Of a stretch of 64,000 nt of DNA, positions 1-7,973 are shown piece after piece. The DNA is from Rhizobium sp. Its GTDB lineage: Bacteria > Pseudomonadota > Gammaproteobacteria > Burkholderiales > Thiobacillaceae. Within the stretch, counting starts at the first letter, position 1. Each line of letters opens with the position of its first letter. The stretch lies in assembly GCA_019459285.1 (NCBI GenBank), contig JAIBEL010000073.1:124001-188000 (forward strand), given 5' to 3'. The position numbers and the translations under genes were made by a program. Under the pieces are notes generated by a model, which did no database searches, was not told where the DNA came from, and worked only from the letters and a program-made list of their open reading frames with translations.

Positions 1-423
1 CCCGCGACGCACCTCGTCCGGCGCGATGCGCGCCAGTTCGATGGCGTTGCCGCAACCGAAGAAATCCGGCGCGGCCAGCAGGTGGATGTGCAGACTGTGG
101 CTCTGTATCCATTCGCCGCAGTAGAACACCCGGCGCATGGCGCGTGCCCAGGGATCGAGTTCGACGCCGAAGAGGTCTTCCAGCGCCTGCGCCGCGGTGA
201 CCTGATACGCTACCGGGCAGATGCCGCAGATGCGCGCCACCATGTCGGGAATTTCGGTGTAGTGGCGGCCCTCCAGGAATTTTTCGAAGAAGCGCGGCGG
301 CTCGAAAATACGCAGGCGCAGTTCGGCGATGTCGCCATCCTCGATGCGCAAATCGAGCGCGCCCTCGCCTTCCACCCGGGCAAGCACCGGAACATGGATC
401 GCCACGCTGCGTCGTTCAGTCAT
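1..423 (-). CDS. hydA: NiFe hydrogenase large (alpha) subunit, group 3b, N-terminal part only
   Basis: This is the first 141 codons of a nickel-dependent hydrogenase large subunit; the gene runs off the left edge of the window. The protein opens MTERRSVAIHVPVLARVEGE and contains the L1 motif RICGIC around residue 65, which supplies two of the four cysteines that hold the NiFe centre. The second cysteine pair (L2 motif, near the C-terminus) lies outside the window. The ATG at 423 overlaps the stop of the small-subunit gene by 8 bases, which points to translational coupling. The gene order beta-gamma-delta-alpha is that of the soluble sulfhydrogenases (hydBGDA) that couple H2 to NAD(P)H and can reduce polysulfide. 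The family is clear; the physiological direction is not. Confidence 0.9.
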   Translation of the reverse strand, partial: MTERRSVAIHVPVLARVEGEGALDLRIEDGDIAELRLRIFEPPRFFEKFLEGRHYTEIPDMVARICGICPVAYQVTAAQALEDLFGVELDPWARAMRRVFYCGEWIQSHSLHIHLLAAPDFFGCGNAIELARIAPDEVRRG

Positions 424-1219
424 GCGAACCCGTCCTCAGTTTGTTGGCGGCCGCGAGAAACACCGGCGCCTGGCTGTTGATCGACTGGAAACGCCGCACG
501 ATGGCCTCAGGCGTCAGTCCCAGATGGCCGAACTGCATGGCCAGCGCATCGGTGTTGGCATTTTCTGCCGGACCATAACAGCCATAGCAGTCGCGGCCGA
601 GGCTGGGGCACAGCGCGCCGCACCCTGCCCGTGTCACCTGTCCCATGCAGGCGATGCCGTGGGTCACCATCACGCAGGGATAGCCCTGGCGCTTGCATTC
701 GGTACATACCTTGTCGACGTTGTCGCGCGGTGCCACGCCGAGCAGGCGGGCATTGACCACCGCCAGCATCTGCGGCCCGCTGACCGGGCAGCCCCATAGC
801 TCGAAATCCACTTTCACGTGGCTGGAAATCGGCGTCGAGCGCTCCAGGCTGGCGATCGCCTCGGGATGGCTGTAGATCTGCGCCACCCATTCCGCGCCCT
901 TGGCCTGGTTACGCAAACCCTGGATGCCCCCCGAGGTGGCACAGGCGCCAATGGCGATCAGCAGGCCACTATGGGCACGGATGTGCTGGATGCGTTCGAG
1001 ATCTTCCGGCGTCGACACGCTGCCCTCGACGAACGCCACGTCCACACCGGTATCCGGATCGAGCGGACCCGCTTCGGCAAAGTGCACCAGATCGATCCGC
1101 TCGGCGAGCGTCAGCAGCGCCTCGCCGAGATTGAGGAAAGACAACTGGCAGCCGTCGCAGGAACTGAACTTGTGCACGGCCACGCGCGGTTTGCCGGGGT
1201 GGGCTGTCTGCAGGCTCAT
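416..1219 (-). CDS. hydD: NiFe hydrogenase small (delta) subunit
   Basis: A 267-residue electron-transfer subunit of a cytoplasmic group 3 NiFe hydrogenase. The [4Fe-4S] ligands are visible: CDGC at residues 21-24, GACATSGG in the middle, WGCPVSG, then a C-terminal cysteine-rich part (CTECKRQGYPC, CMGQ, GCGALC, DCYGCYG). There is no Tat signal or C-terminal membrane anchor, so the enzyme should be cytoplasmic. I chose the ATG at 1219 because it overlaps the upstream stop in a TGATG arrangement and is followed directly by the conserved fold; the open frame extends further upstream, but only as a shadow of the gamma-subunit gene. Confidence 0.92.
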   Translation of the reverse strand: MSLQTAHPGKPRVAVHKFSSCDGCQLSFLNLGEALLTLAERIDLVHFAEAGPLDPDTGVDVAFVEGSVSTPEDLERIQHIRAHSGLLIAIGACATSGGIQGLRNQAKGAEWVAQIYSHPEAIASLERSTPISSHVKVDFELWGCPVSGPQMLAVVNARLLGVAPRDNVDKVCTECKRQGYPCVMVTHGIACMGQVTRAGCGALCPSLGRDCYGCYGPAENANTDALAMQFGHLGLTPEAIVRRFQSINSQAPVFLAAANKLRTGSHD

Positions 1220-2067
1220 CAGAACCCCTTGTGCGCGAGCAGGGGCTTGACCTCGCCCCAGTTGAACACCGGGCCATCGCGGCAAACGAACGCCCCCCCA
1301 AACTGGCAGTGGCCGCAGCGGCCGACCGCGCATTGCATGTTGCGCTCCATGCTGAGATACAGGCGCGACTCGGGCAGGCCGCGTGCCAGCAGGGCATCCG
1401 CCGCGCTGCGCATCATGCCTTCCGGCCCGCACATCATGGCCACGGCACAGCCCGGATCGAAGTTGGCCAGGCTGAACAATTCCGTCACCCGCCCGACATG
1501 CCAGGGCCACAACGGAGCCCCTTCGCTGGCCGCCACCAACACCTGGGTATCCGGCAGTTTCGCCCAGCGGTCGTATTGCTCGCGCCAGATCAGGTCTTCG
1601 GCATGCTTCACGCCCTGGATGATGACGAGCTTGCCGAAGCGTTCGCGCCGCCGCAGCACATAATGAATCACCGACACGACAGGCGCGCAGCCGAGGCCCC
1701 CTGTCACGAGCACGACATCGCATCCGCCGACTTCCTGCAGCGGCCAGCCGCGTCCGAACGGCCCGCGCAATCCCACCCGATCGCCCGGTTTGAGCGCGGC
1801 CAGCCCCCGGGTGACGCGTCCCAGTGCACGGATGGTATGGCCGATGAGGTCGCGCTCTTCCGGATCCGACATGACGGAAATCGGGACTTCGCCGACGCCG
1901 TAGAGATACAGCATGTTGAACTGGCCGGGTGCAAAACGGTAAGCCGCCTGCGCGGCTGCGTCGTCGAGCCGCAACTGCAGTGTGAAGATGGTCGGCGACT
2001 CCTGGATACGGGCCAGTACGGTGGCGGCATGCGGGGGTCCGGCATCGAGACGGTTCGACGCGTTCAT
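1219..2067 (-). CDS. hydG: Sulfhydrogenase gamma subunit, FAD/NAD(P)-binding oxidoreductase
   Basis: A 282-residue ferredoxin-NADP reductase-like subunit that passes electrons between NAD(P)H and the hydrogenase FeS chain. From N to C it shows a FAD-binding beta barrel (PISV motif), the NAD(P)-binding site VTGGLGCAPV, the MCGPEGMM motif, and a C-terminal [2Fe-2S] cluster motif CAVGRCGHC followed by FVC, as in dihydroorotate dehydrogenase electron-transfer subunits. The ATG at 2067 overlaps the beta-subunit stop by four bases (ATGA) and is preferred over an in-frame upstream codon that would add 19 arginine-rich residues unlike the family. The downstream overlap with hydD (TGATG) supports one tightly coupled operon. 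Confidence 0.9.
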   Translation of the reverse strand: MNASNRLDAGPPHAATVLARIQESPTIFTLQLRLDDAAAQAAYRFAPGQFNMLYLYGVGEVPISVMSDPEERDLIGHTIRALGRVTRGLAALKPGDRVGLRGPFGRGWPLQEVGGCDVVLVTGGLGCAPVVSVIHYVLRRRERFGKLVIIQGVKHAEDLIWREQYDRWAKLPDTQVLVAASEGAPLWPWHVGRVTELFSLANFDPGCAVAMMCGPEGMMRSAADALLARGLPESRLYLSMERNMQCAVGRCGHCQFGGAFVCRDGPVFNWGEVKPLLAHKGF

Positions 2068-3182
2068 GGCTGTCCTTCGGTGAGGGCGGCGACTTCCTCG
2101 GTCAGGTCGATGCCGACCGGACACCAGGCGATGCAGCGACCGCAGCCGACACAGCCGCTGCGGCCGAACTGGTCATGCCAGGTGGCCAGCTTGTGGGTCA
2201 GCCACTGGCGATAGCGGCCGCGGATGTCGGCCCGCACGTTGAACCCATGCAGATGGCCGTGCGCCTCGCCAAAGCAGGAATCCCATATCCGCTCATGCTC
2301 GCTGGCTGCGCCGTCGAGCGCCGGGGTGTCGGCTTCGGCATGGCAGAAACAGGTGGGGCACACCGCCGTGCAATTGCCGCAGGCAAGGCAACGCGCCGCC
2401 ACCTCGTCCCAGCGCGGATGTTCCAGCCGGCTCATGAGGCTGTCGCGCAGATGACGGCCCGGCAGGCTGCGGGTCTGGGCGGCGGCGGCGGATGCGCCCT
2501 GTTGGCGGGCCGCCTCGATCTGTTGCGAGGTGGCCCATGCCAGGTTCAGGTCATCCAGCACCGCTTGTCCCTGGTCGCTGCCTGCCACGGCGACAAAGCC
2601 ATCCGCCAGCTCTGCCAACGCAAGATCGTAACCGGCGGTCGGGGTCGGGCCATCGCCGGTCGACGCGCAAAAACACGTCGACGCCGGCTGGGCACATTGC
2701 ACGGCGATCAGGAACAGGTGGTCGCGCCGTTGCGCGTAATGCGCGTCGCGCCGTCCTTCGCGCAGGAAATGCGCATCCTGCAAGGCCAGCGCCGCCAGGT
2801 CGCAAGCGCGCACGCCGATGATGGCCTGCCGGACAACCGGCGGGTGGACGGCCGCAAACTGCAGGCTGCCCGTCTCGTCGCGTTCGACGCGCCACAGCGA
2901 TTCCTTCGGCGCGAAGGTGTGCGGCTTGATTGCCTGCGGTCCGCTGGACCAGGCGAAATAGCGGTTGAGGGGATCGGACGTGAGCCGATAGCGGCCCGGC
3001 GTTTGTTCGGCCTGTATCCCGCGCGGCAAGTCCTCCGGCGGCTCGATTTCACGCATGACGATGGCACCCTGCTCCACCGTGGGTCCCAGGCATTGATAAC
3101 CCCGCTCCCTGAGCTGGGCCAGCAACGAAGGCAACTGCGCAAGCGGCAGAAATCCAGCACGGTCGGATTGGGAAGAAAGCAT
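2064..3182 (-). CDS. hydB: Sulfhydrogenase beta subunit, 4Fe-4S protein
   Basis: A 372-residue iron-sulfur subunit of the group 3b enzyme. The N-terminal two thirds match the sulfite reductase subunit A-like domain of hydrogenase beta subunits (conserved GVRACDLAAL at about residues 110-120). The C-terminus holds two [4Fe-4S] motifs, CLACGNCTAVCPTCFC and CVGCGRCIAWCP. It is the first gene of the hydBGDA operon. The ATG at 3182 (MLSSQSDRAG) is chosen since upstream in-frame codons run into the divergent promoter region. The subunit wires the NiFe core to NAD(P)H; in archaeal homologues it is linked to polysulfide reduction. Confidence 0.88.
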   Translation of the reverse strand: MLSSQSDRAGFLPLAQLPSLLAQLRERGYQCLGPTVEQGAIVMREIEPPEDLPRGIQAEQTPGRYRLTSDPLNRYFAWSSGPQAIKPHTFAPKESLWRVERDETGSLQFAAVHPPVVRQAIIGVRACDLAALALQDAHFLREGRRDAHYAQRRDHLFLIAVQCAQPASTCFCASTGDGPTPTAGYDLALAELADGFVAVAGSDQGQAVLDDLNLAWATSQQIEAARQQGASAAAAQTRSLPGRHLRDSLMSRLEHPRWDEVAARCLACGNCTAVCPTCFCHAEADTPALDGAASEHERIWDSCFGEAHGHLHGFNVRADIRGRYRQWLTHKLATWHDQFGRSGCVGCGRCIAWCPVGIDLTEEVAALTEGQP

Positions 3183-3211
3183 GGGCCGGACGCCTCCGCT
3201 TGGTTTTTTAC

Positions 3212-3252
3212 AGTGTATGCATAAAATCGCAGGCAGAACAAATAGTGTATGC
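3212..3252. repeat. Direct repeat in the hyd promoter region
   Basis: The nonamer AGTGTATGC occurs at 3212-3220 and again at 3244-3252, 32 bp apart (three helical turns), in the 159-bp divergent region between hydB and the membrane-protein gene. It is placed where an operator for either gene would be. No match to FNR or NtrC-type sites was seen. Function is inferred only from position. Confidence 0.35.
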
Positions 3253-3299
3253 CACTGCGACAGCGTCACGGGCCCGGAAGGCCGTCTTGCACCGTTCGT

Positions 3300-3305
3300 T
3301 ATAAT
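3300..3305 (+). promoter_or_regulatory. Probable -10 element for the small membrane protein gene
   Basis: A perfect TATAAT lies 37 bp upstream of the ATG at 3342 and just ahead of the AAGGAG ribosome site. No good -35 hexamer is present at 16-18 bp spacing, so the promoter may be activator-dependent or the match may be chance. Confidence 0.35.
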
Positions 3306-3341
3306 GCGCCATTTACGCAGTAATGAATGAAGGAGTGAGTC

Positions 3342-4007
3342 ATGCAGCAACAACTCGATGTATTCGTTTCGTCCCTGACGTCTTTCTGGACGCAACTGGC
3401 TGCGTTTGTTCCGCAATTGCTGGCTGCCCTGCTGCTGCTGTTCATCGGCTGGCTGTTTGCGAATCTGGTTCGAACCGGCGTCACCAAGCTGCTCGATGTA
3501 TTGCATTTCGATAGCCTGGCCGAGAAAACCGGCATAGAAGCCTTCCTCAAGCAGGGCAATCTCGAACTCAGCCTGTCACGCCTGCTGGCCAAGCTGGCCT
3601 ACTGGGTTGTCATTTTCATTGTCGTCGTGACCGTGGCCAACAGCCTCGGCCTGCATATCGTGGCCGATCTGTTCAACAAGATCGTCCTCTACATTCCCAA
3701 TATCATCGTCGCCATTCTGGTTCTGGTGTTCGGCATCCTGGTGGCACGTTTCATCAACCGCATGGTATTCGCCTACCTCAACAACATCGGCGTGCAGGGC
3801 GCGCTCACCATCAGCACCTTGTCTGAATATGCGGTGATCATCTTCGTGGTGTTCGTGGCGCTCGAACAGCTCCAGATCGGCACCAGCCTCCTCACTGCGG
3901 CATTCCAGATCGGCTTCGGCGCCGTCGGCCTGGCCTTTGCGCTGGCGTTCGGCCTGGGCGGCCGCGAGTGGGCGGCGGGTGTGATTAAAAAGATGACGGA
4001 GAAGTAA
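3342..4007 (+). CDS. Conserved membrane protein, TM-helix repeat (MscS-like N-terminal) family
   Basis: A 221-residue integral membrane protein with about four hydrophobic helices (residues about 18-40, 85-110, 115-140, 160-180) and a glycine-rich C-terminal helix GFGAVGLAFALAFGLGG, which recalls the pore-lining helix of small mechanosensitive channels. It lacks the cytoplasmic beta domain of true MscS, so it fits the conserved TM-helix family of unknown or channel-related function. A strong ribosome site (AAGGAG) precedes the ATG. It stands alone between the divergent hyd operon and the convergent rluB. Confidence 0.75.
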   Translation: MQQQLDVFVSSLTSFWTQLAAFVPQLLAALLLLFIGWLFANLVRTGVTKLLDVLHFDSLAEKTGIEAFLKQGNLELSLSRLLAKLAYWVVIFIVVVTVANSLGLHIVADLFNKIVLYIPNIIVAILVLVFGILVARFINRMVFAYLNNIGVQGALTISTLSEYAVIIFVVFVALEQLQIGTSLLTAAFQIGFGAVGLAFALAFGLGGREWAAGVIKKMTEK

Positions 4008-4038
4008 GCCGGACCCGGGCGGGCATGCCTGTCCGGCT
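4007..4038. terminator. Hairpin between convergent genes
   Basis: AGCCGGAC (4007-4014) pairs perfectly with GTCCGGCT (4031-4038) across a 16-base loop. It sits between the stop of the membrane protein and the stop of rluB, which converge. There is no T-tract on either side, so it is a possible bidirectional terminator or 3'-end structure rather than a classical one. Confidence 0.4.
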
Positions 4039-4049
4039 AGCCAATACCG

Positions 4050-4940
4050 CTAGCGAATCCGCGGCTTGCGGGTGTGTTTGTCGGGCACGCCGCGCATTTG
4101 CCGCCGCGGGCTGGGCGCCATCCCGGCCCATTCCATCACCCGTGCGACCAGGTCGTCGTCGAGTTCCATTTTCTGGCCGCGGCGCAGCTGCGGCGGCAGC
4201 GCGATCGGGCCGAAGCGGATCCGGGTCAGCCGCGACACCGTGAGGCCGAAGTGTTCGAACAGCCGGCGCACCTCGCGCTTGCGGCCTTCTTTGATGATGA
4301 CCTTGTACCAGCGGTTGGCGCCCTCGCCGCCGGCGGCGAAGCAGCTCTGCAACTGTGCCGGGCCGTCCTCGAGTTCCACCCCTGCCAGCAGTTGCGCGAT
4401 CATGTCCTCGGTCAGTTCGCCCAGCACGCGTACGGCGTATTCGCGCTCGACTTCGAAGCGCGGGTGCATCAGGTGGTTGGCCAGCTCGCCCGAGGTGGTG
4501 AAGATCATCAGGCCGTCGGTGTTGTAGTCCAGCCGGCCGATGGAAATCCACTTGGCGCCGCGCAGCTTGGGCAATGCGTCGAACACGGTGGCACGCCCCG
4601 CAGGATCCTCGCGGGTGACGATCTCGCCTTCCGACTTGTGGTAGATCAGGATGCGCGTGCGTTTTTCATCGAAGCGCAGGTAGATGCGGCGGCCGCTGAC
4701 CTTGACGATGTCGCGCGGCCCGACCTTGCTGCCGATCGTGGCGGTCTCGCCGTTGACCTGCACCCGGCCCTCGGCAATCCATTCCTCCATCTCGCGCCGC
4801 GAGCCGAGGCCGGCCGAGGCCAGCGCCTTCTGCAGGCGCTCGCTCGGTGCCTCGGGGGCCGTGGCCTGCTGCAGGCGGCTCGCCGCGCGCCCGATCGGGG
4901 CGGTGGGAGAACGACGGATGGGGGATGCGGGGCGGGCCAT
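4050..4940 (-). CDS. rluB: 23S rRNA pseudouridine(2605) synthase RluB
   Basis: A 296-residue RsuA-family pseudouridine synthase, close to the length of E. coli RluB. An S4 RNA-binding domain (RLQKALASAGLGSRREMEEW, residues about 34-53) is followed by the catalytic domain with the signature GRLDYNTDGL, in which the aspartate is the nucleophile, and by the EGRKREVRR motif. It modifies U2605 in the peptidyl-transferase region of 23S rRNA. The N-terminal 30 residues are a low-complexity basic extension. It begins 2 bp after the scpB stop, giving the scpA-scpB-rluB operon common in betaproteobacteria. Confidence 0.93.
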   Translation of the reverse strand: MARPASPIRRSPTAPIGRAASRLQQATAPEAPSERLQKALASAGLGSRREMEEWIAEGRVQVNGETATIGSKVGPRDIVKVSGRRIYLRFDEKRTRILIYHKSEGEIVTREDPAGRATVFDALPKLRGAKWISIGRLDYNTDGLMIFTTSGELANHLMHPRFEVEREYAVRVLGELTEDMIAQLLAGVELEDGPAQLQSCFAAGGEGANRWYKVIIKEGRKREVRRLFEHFGLTVSRLTRIRFGPIALPPQLRRGQKMELDDDLVARVMEWAGMAPSPRRQMRGVPDKHTRKPRIR

Positions 4941-4942
4941 AT

Positions 4943-5620
4943 TCAGGAAATCTCGGAGACAGATGCGACGCGGGCGGTTTCGATCACCGCGCCAAACGTC
5001 TGGGGGACGTCATTGTCCGCCAATTCCTCGCGCAATTCAGGAATTAATGCCGTTTCATCCGGGGTGACGAGATTGCCGAGCTCTTCCAGCGGCGGCAATT
5101 CGGACAGCGTGCGCAACCCGAGGTCGCTGAGGAAGTGGCCGGTGGTGCCGAACAGGGCCGGGCGGCCGGGCACGTCGCGATGGCCGATGGCCTCGATCCA
5201 GCCGCGTTCTTCCAGCGTCTTGACGATGTTGGGATTGACCGACACGCCGCGGATGTCCTCGATGTCGCCGCGCGTCACCGGCTGGCGGTAGGCGATGATG
5301 GCAAGCGTTTCCAGCACCGCACGCGAGTAGCGCGGCGGCTTCTCGTTCTTCAGCCGCGACAGCCAGGGCTGCATCTCGGCGCGCGTCTGGAAGCGCCAGC
5401 CGTCGGCCACCTGGATCAGTTCGACGCCGCGGCCGTGCCACTGCGCGCGCAATTCGTCGAGCACACGGCGCAGCACATCGTTTGACAAAGCTTGATCGGA
5501 CGCATCCTGTTCGAACATGCGCCTGAGCTCGGCCAGCGTCAGCGGCTCGACCGCCGCCAGCAACGCGGCTTCCAGCACGACCTTCAGATCTTCGGGATTG
5601 TCACTCGGTTGCAGATTCAT
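4943..5620 (-). CDS. scpB: Segregation and condensation protein B
   Basis: A 225-residue ScpB with the two winged-helix domains of the family (conserved [20 protein letters not shown] and [21 protein letters not shown] in the second). It binds ScpA and completes the SMC condensin complex that organises and segregates the chromosome. It overlaps the end of scpA by 20 bases, consistent with coupled synthesis of the two partners in fixed ratio. Its acidic C-terminal tail is variable in the family. Confidence 0.93.
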   Translation of the reverse strand: MNLQPSDNPEDLKVVLEAALLAAVEPLTLAELRRMFEQDASDQALSNDVLRRVLDELRAQWHGRGVELIQVADGWRFQTRAEMQPWLSRLKNEKPPRYSRAVLETLAIIAYRQPVTRGDIEDIRGVSVNPNIVKTLEERGWIEAIGHRDVPGRPALFGTTGHFLSDLGLRTLSELPPLEELGNLVTPDETALIPELREELADNDVPQTFGAVIETARVASVSEIS

Positions 5621-6428
5621 GGAGCTTTACGTAGATAGGGGCAAACGGCTCGGCCTGGGTCACGTCGAGCAGGGTTTCCTTGGTCAGTTCGAGCACCGCC
5701 AGGAAGGTGACCACGAGTTCATGTACGGTCGAGGATTCCGGGAACAAGTCCTTGAATTCCATGAACTCGCCCGGCGTCAGCCGCTTCAGGATGCGGCTCA
5801 TGTGCTCGCGGATCGACAGTTCCTGGCGGCCGATGCGGTGGTGGGTGCGGTTCTTCGCGCGCGACAGGATGGCCAGCCAGGCAGCGGCGAGTTCTTCCGG
5901 ATGCAGGCTCGGCAGGCGCTTCGCCGCCGCCGGCAGGAACACGCTGACCGTATCGAAATCGCGCCCGGCCTGCGGCAGGGTATCGAGATGCTGGCCGGCG
6001 AGTTTCATCTGTTCGTATTCCAGCAGACGACGTACCAGTTCCGCGCGCGGGTCGTCGCCCTCGCTCGCCTCCTCGGCCTGCTCGCGGCGCGGCAGCAGCA
6101 TGCGCGACTTGATGTCGATCAGCATCGCCGCCATCAGCAGGTATTCCGCTGCCAGTTCCAGCCGCGTCGCACGCGCCGCCTCGACATAGGCCATGTACTG
6201 CTTGGTCAGGGCCGCCATCGGGATGTCGAGCACGTCCAGGTTCTGCTTGCGGATCAGGTAGAGCAGCAGATCGAGCGGGCCTTCAAAGGCGTCGAGAAAC
6301 ACCTCGAGCGCGTCCGGGGGAATGTAAAGATCCTGCGGCAGCTCGGTGAGCGGTTCGCCGCGCACCTTGATGACGGGGACGGACGGTATTTCCAGAGGCG
6401 GCGGATCGAGAAGCTCGGCTTCGTTCAT
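5601..6428 (-). CDS. scpA: Segregation and condensation protein A (kleisin)
   Basis: A 275-residue kleisin that bridges the SMC dimer. It shows the diagnostic N-terminal block [19 protein letters not shown], the helix [21 protein letters not shown], and the C-terminal winged helix with FLAVLELTK near the end. It starts the scpA-scpB-rluB operon and is divergent from mazEF. A 40-residue N-terminal extension precedes the kleisin domain, normal for betaproteobacterial ScpA. Confidence 0.93.
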   Translation of the reverse strand: MNEAELLDPPPLEIPSVPVIKVRGEPLTELPQDLYIPPDALEVFLDAFEGPLDLLLYLIRKQNLDVLDIPMAALTKQYMAYVEAARATRLELAAEYLLMAAMLIDIKSRMLLPRREQAEEASEGDDPRAELVRRLLEYEQMKLAGQHLDTLPQAGRDFDTVSVFLPAAAKRLPSLHPEELAAAWLAILSRAKNRTHHRIGRQELSIREHMSRILKRLTPGEFMEFKDLFPESSTVHELVVTFLAVLELTKETLLDVTQAEPFAPIYVKLHESATE

Positions 6429-6453
6429 GACGGCATTTTACCCGAGGCCGGCA

Positions 6454-6496
6454 TGGACAAGCGTCCGCCGCAATGTTTATACTTGGTTTAAACATT
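6454..6496 (+). promoter_or_regulatory. mazEF promoter with overlapping inverted-repeat operator
   Basis: A -35-like TGGACA (6454-6459) and a -10 TATACT (6478-6483) are separated by 18 bp. The -10 lies within an inverted repeat AATGTTTA (6472-6479), 9-bp spacer, TAAACATT (6489-6496), with perfect 8-bp arms, 18 bp upstream of the mazE ATG. Antitoxin-toxin complexes of this family repress their own promoter by binding such palindromes, so this is very likely the autoregulatory operator. Confidence 0.65.
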
Positions 6497-6514
6497 TTCT
6501 CCGAAGGAGGCGAC

Positions 6515-6766
6515 ATGGCCGAGGTCTATCTGGATATCAAGCAGTGGGGCAACAATCTGGGGGTGCGACTCCCGGCCGCCGTGGCGCGCGCAGCCCATCT
6601 GCACGCCGATCAGCGGGTACGCGTGTCGGTAGAAGACGGACAAATCGTGATTTGTCCTGCCGATGCGTCCTCGCTCACGCTGGAACAGCGCCTGGCGAAG
6701 TTCGATCCGGAGCGGCACGGCGGCGAGGCGATGGCCAGCGAACCCGTCGGAGCCGAGAAATGGTAG
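6515..6766 (+). CDS. mazE: MazE/AbrB-type antitoxin
   Basis: An 83-residue antitoxin with an N-terminal swapped-hairpin AbrB/MazE DNA-binding domain (IKQWGNNLGVRLPAAVARAA, residues about 7-26) and an acidic, proline-containing C-terminal tail that would wrap around the toxin. The ATG at 6515 is chosen because it follows GAAGGAGG at ideal distance; an upstream in-frame ATG would lie inside the promoter. It ends in ATGGTAG, overlapping the toxin start by 7 bases, the usual arrangement for antitoxin-first coupling. Confidence 0.88.
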   Translation: MAEVYLDIKQWGNNLGVRLPAAVARAAHLHADQRVRVSVEDGQIVICPADASSLTLEQRLAKFDPERHGGEAMASEPVGAEKW

Positions 6767-7146
6767 CGGCATCGAAAACCACCGCCTGGGTGCCCGACCG
6801 CAAGGACATCGTCTGGATAGACTGCAATCCACAGGCCGGCCGGGAGATGAAGGACACCCATCCTTTTCTGGTGCTGTCGCCGCGCATCTTCAATGCCCGC
6901 ACCTCGCTGGTAATCGGCCTGCCCATGACCACGGCCGAATACAACGCCGACAATCCTTTCGCCGTAGCAGCCGGCTTTGCCAAAGGACGTGGCAAGGCCG
7001 GCAAAACCAGCTATGTGCTCTGCCATCAGCCCAAATCCTTCGACTGGCGTCAGCGCGGCGCCAAGGCACATCCTCTGGGTACCTTGCCTGATACCGTGTT
7101 TGCCGACGTGTGCGAGCGCCTGAACCAGATCATCCGGCTGGCCTGA
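6760..7146 (+). CDS. mazF: MazF/PemK-family endoribonuclease toxin
   Basis: A 128-residue toxin of the MazF/PemK fold. It contains VPDRKDIVWIDCNPQAGREM (the loop that binds substrate, with the conserved residues of the GDI..xDxxPxxGxE motif in varied form), the HPFLVLSP strand, and the C-terminal ICHQ/LCHQ-like strand followed by an LNQII helix. It should cleave single-stranded mRNA at short specific sequences. It overlaps mazE. Its start at 6760 is the only one consistent with the fold and the overlap. Confidence 0.87.
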   Translation: MVAASKTTAWVPDRKDIVWIDCNPQAGREMKDTHPFLVLSPRIFNARTSLVIGLPMTTAEYNADNPFAVAAGFAKGRGKAGKTSYVLCHQPKSFDWRQRGAKAHPLGTLPDTVFADVCERLNQIIRLA

Positions 7147-7172
7147 ATCCAACTGGCAATTCGCGCTTGCAT

Positions 7173-7188
7173 TTTACCGAACGGTCAA
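7173..7188. promoter_or_regulatory. TetR-type operator copy 1 (ahead of tetR)
   Basis: The core ACCGAACGGT (7176-7185) is embedded in the imperfect palindrome TTACC-GAA-CGGTCAA, 17 bp before the tetR start. It has the same ACCGNNCGGT core as two copies in front of tusA. Confidence 0.65.
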
Positions 7189-7201
7189 CTAGCATCGGCT
7201 C

Positions 7202-7804
7202 ATGAACATTGCCACCGACACCCGCTCCCGCATCATCGCCGCCGCCAAGCCGCGCTTTCACTCGCGCAGCTACGCCAACGTAGGCATCCAGGAAATCTGC
7301 GAGAGCGCCGGTGTGCAGAAAGGCAGCTTCTACCACTTCTTTCCGTCCAAGCGCGACCTGGTCATGGCCGTCATCGACGAGTTCGCCGACGAATGGGCCC
7401 ACGGCTTCGTGGCCGAGGCCTTCGACCCCGCCCTGCCGCCGATGGAACGGATCGACTATCTGGTCGACGCGGCCTACTTCTGGCAGAAGTCGATCAAGCA
7501 GGTACACGGCCGCATGCTCGGCTGCATCTTCGGCAACCTGACGCTCGAAGTCAGCACCCAGGACGACATTCTGCGCGCCAAGCTGCTGGCGATCTTTTCG
7601 CGGGCGAAGTCCCGCTTCAAGGACACTCTGGAGGAAGCCGTCGCCGCCGGCACCATCGCGCCCCTCGACGCCGATCTGACCGCCGAAGCCATGCTCGCCT
7701 ATCTCGAAGGCGTGATCCTGCTCGCCAAGTCGCAAAACGATCCCGAGGTGATCTACCGCCTCGGCCCCGCCATCAAGACCCTGCGCGTCGAAGCGGCCGT
7801 CTGA
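7202..7804 (+). CDS. TetR/AcrR-family transcriptional regulator
   Basis: A 200-residue regulator with an N-terminal helix-turn-helix (residues about 9-55; VGIQEICESAGVQKGSFYHFFPSKRDLV) and a C-terminal ligand-sensing domain of the AcrR C2 type containing two cysteines in the window VHGRMLGCIFGN, where thiol sensing would be possible. An operator of the form ACCGNNCGGT occurs 17 bp before its start and twice before tusA, so it probably represses itself and the tusA-dsrE2 pair. The effector is unknown; reactive sulfur species would fit the neighbours but this is inference. Confidence 0.85.
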   Translation: MNIATDTRSRIIAAAKPRFHSRSYANVGIQEICESAGVQKGSFYHFFPSKRDLVMAVIDEFADEWAHGFVAEAFDPALPPMERIDYLVDAAYFWQKSIKQVHGRMLGCIFGNLTLEVSTQDDILRAKLLAIFSRAKSRFKDTLEEAVAAGTIAPLDADLTAEAMLAYLEGVILLAKSQNDPEVIYRLGPAIKTLRVEAAV

Positions 7805-7842
7805 TCCCCATGCAGGCCGCCCTTTTTTTCGCCTCACAGTTA

Positions 7843-7852
7843 ACCGACCGGT
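7843..7852. promoter_or_regulatory. TetR-type operator copy 2 (tetR-tusA gap)
   Basis: ACCGACCGGT lies 131 bp ahead of tusA in the tetR-tusA intergenic region. Like the other two copies it is followed by TC and then a CTAG or CTAG-like tetranucleotide within a few bases. Confidence 0.6.
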
Positions 7853-7940
7853 CTAGCGATGGCTCCAACCCCTCCCTTCACCGGCCTTTGCCGACTTCAA
7901 TCCGCCTTTTCGCCCGGCAATTTTTTTGCCGATTTTCTTG

Positions 7941-7950
7941 ACCGGACGGT
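7941..7950. promoter_or_regulatory. TetR-type operator copy 3 (just before tusA)
   Basis: ACCGGACGGT is preceded by TTG and followed by TCATCTACTAG, 24 bp before the tusA ATG and immediately upstream of its AGAGGAGG ribosome site. A repressor bound here would block transcription initiation or elongation into tusA-dsrE2. Confidence 0.65.
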
Positions 7951-7973
7951 CATCTACTAGAGGAGGTTTCACC

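Noticed and set aside
3183-3341. FNR or CRP box in the hyd promoter
   Set aside because: No TTGAT-N4-ATCAA or TGTGA-N6-TCACA match; only the direct repeat is real.
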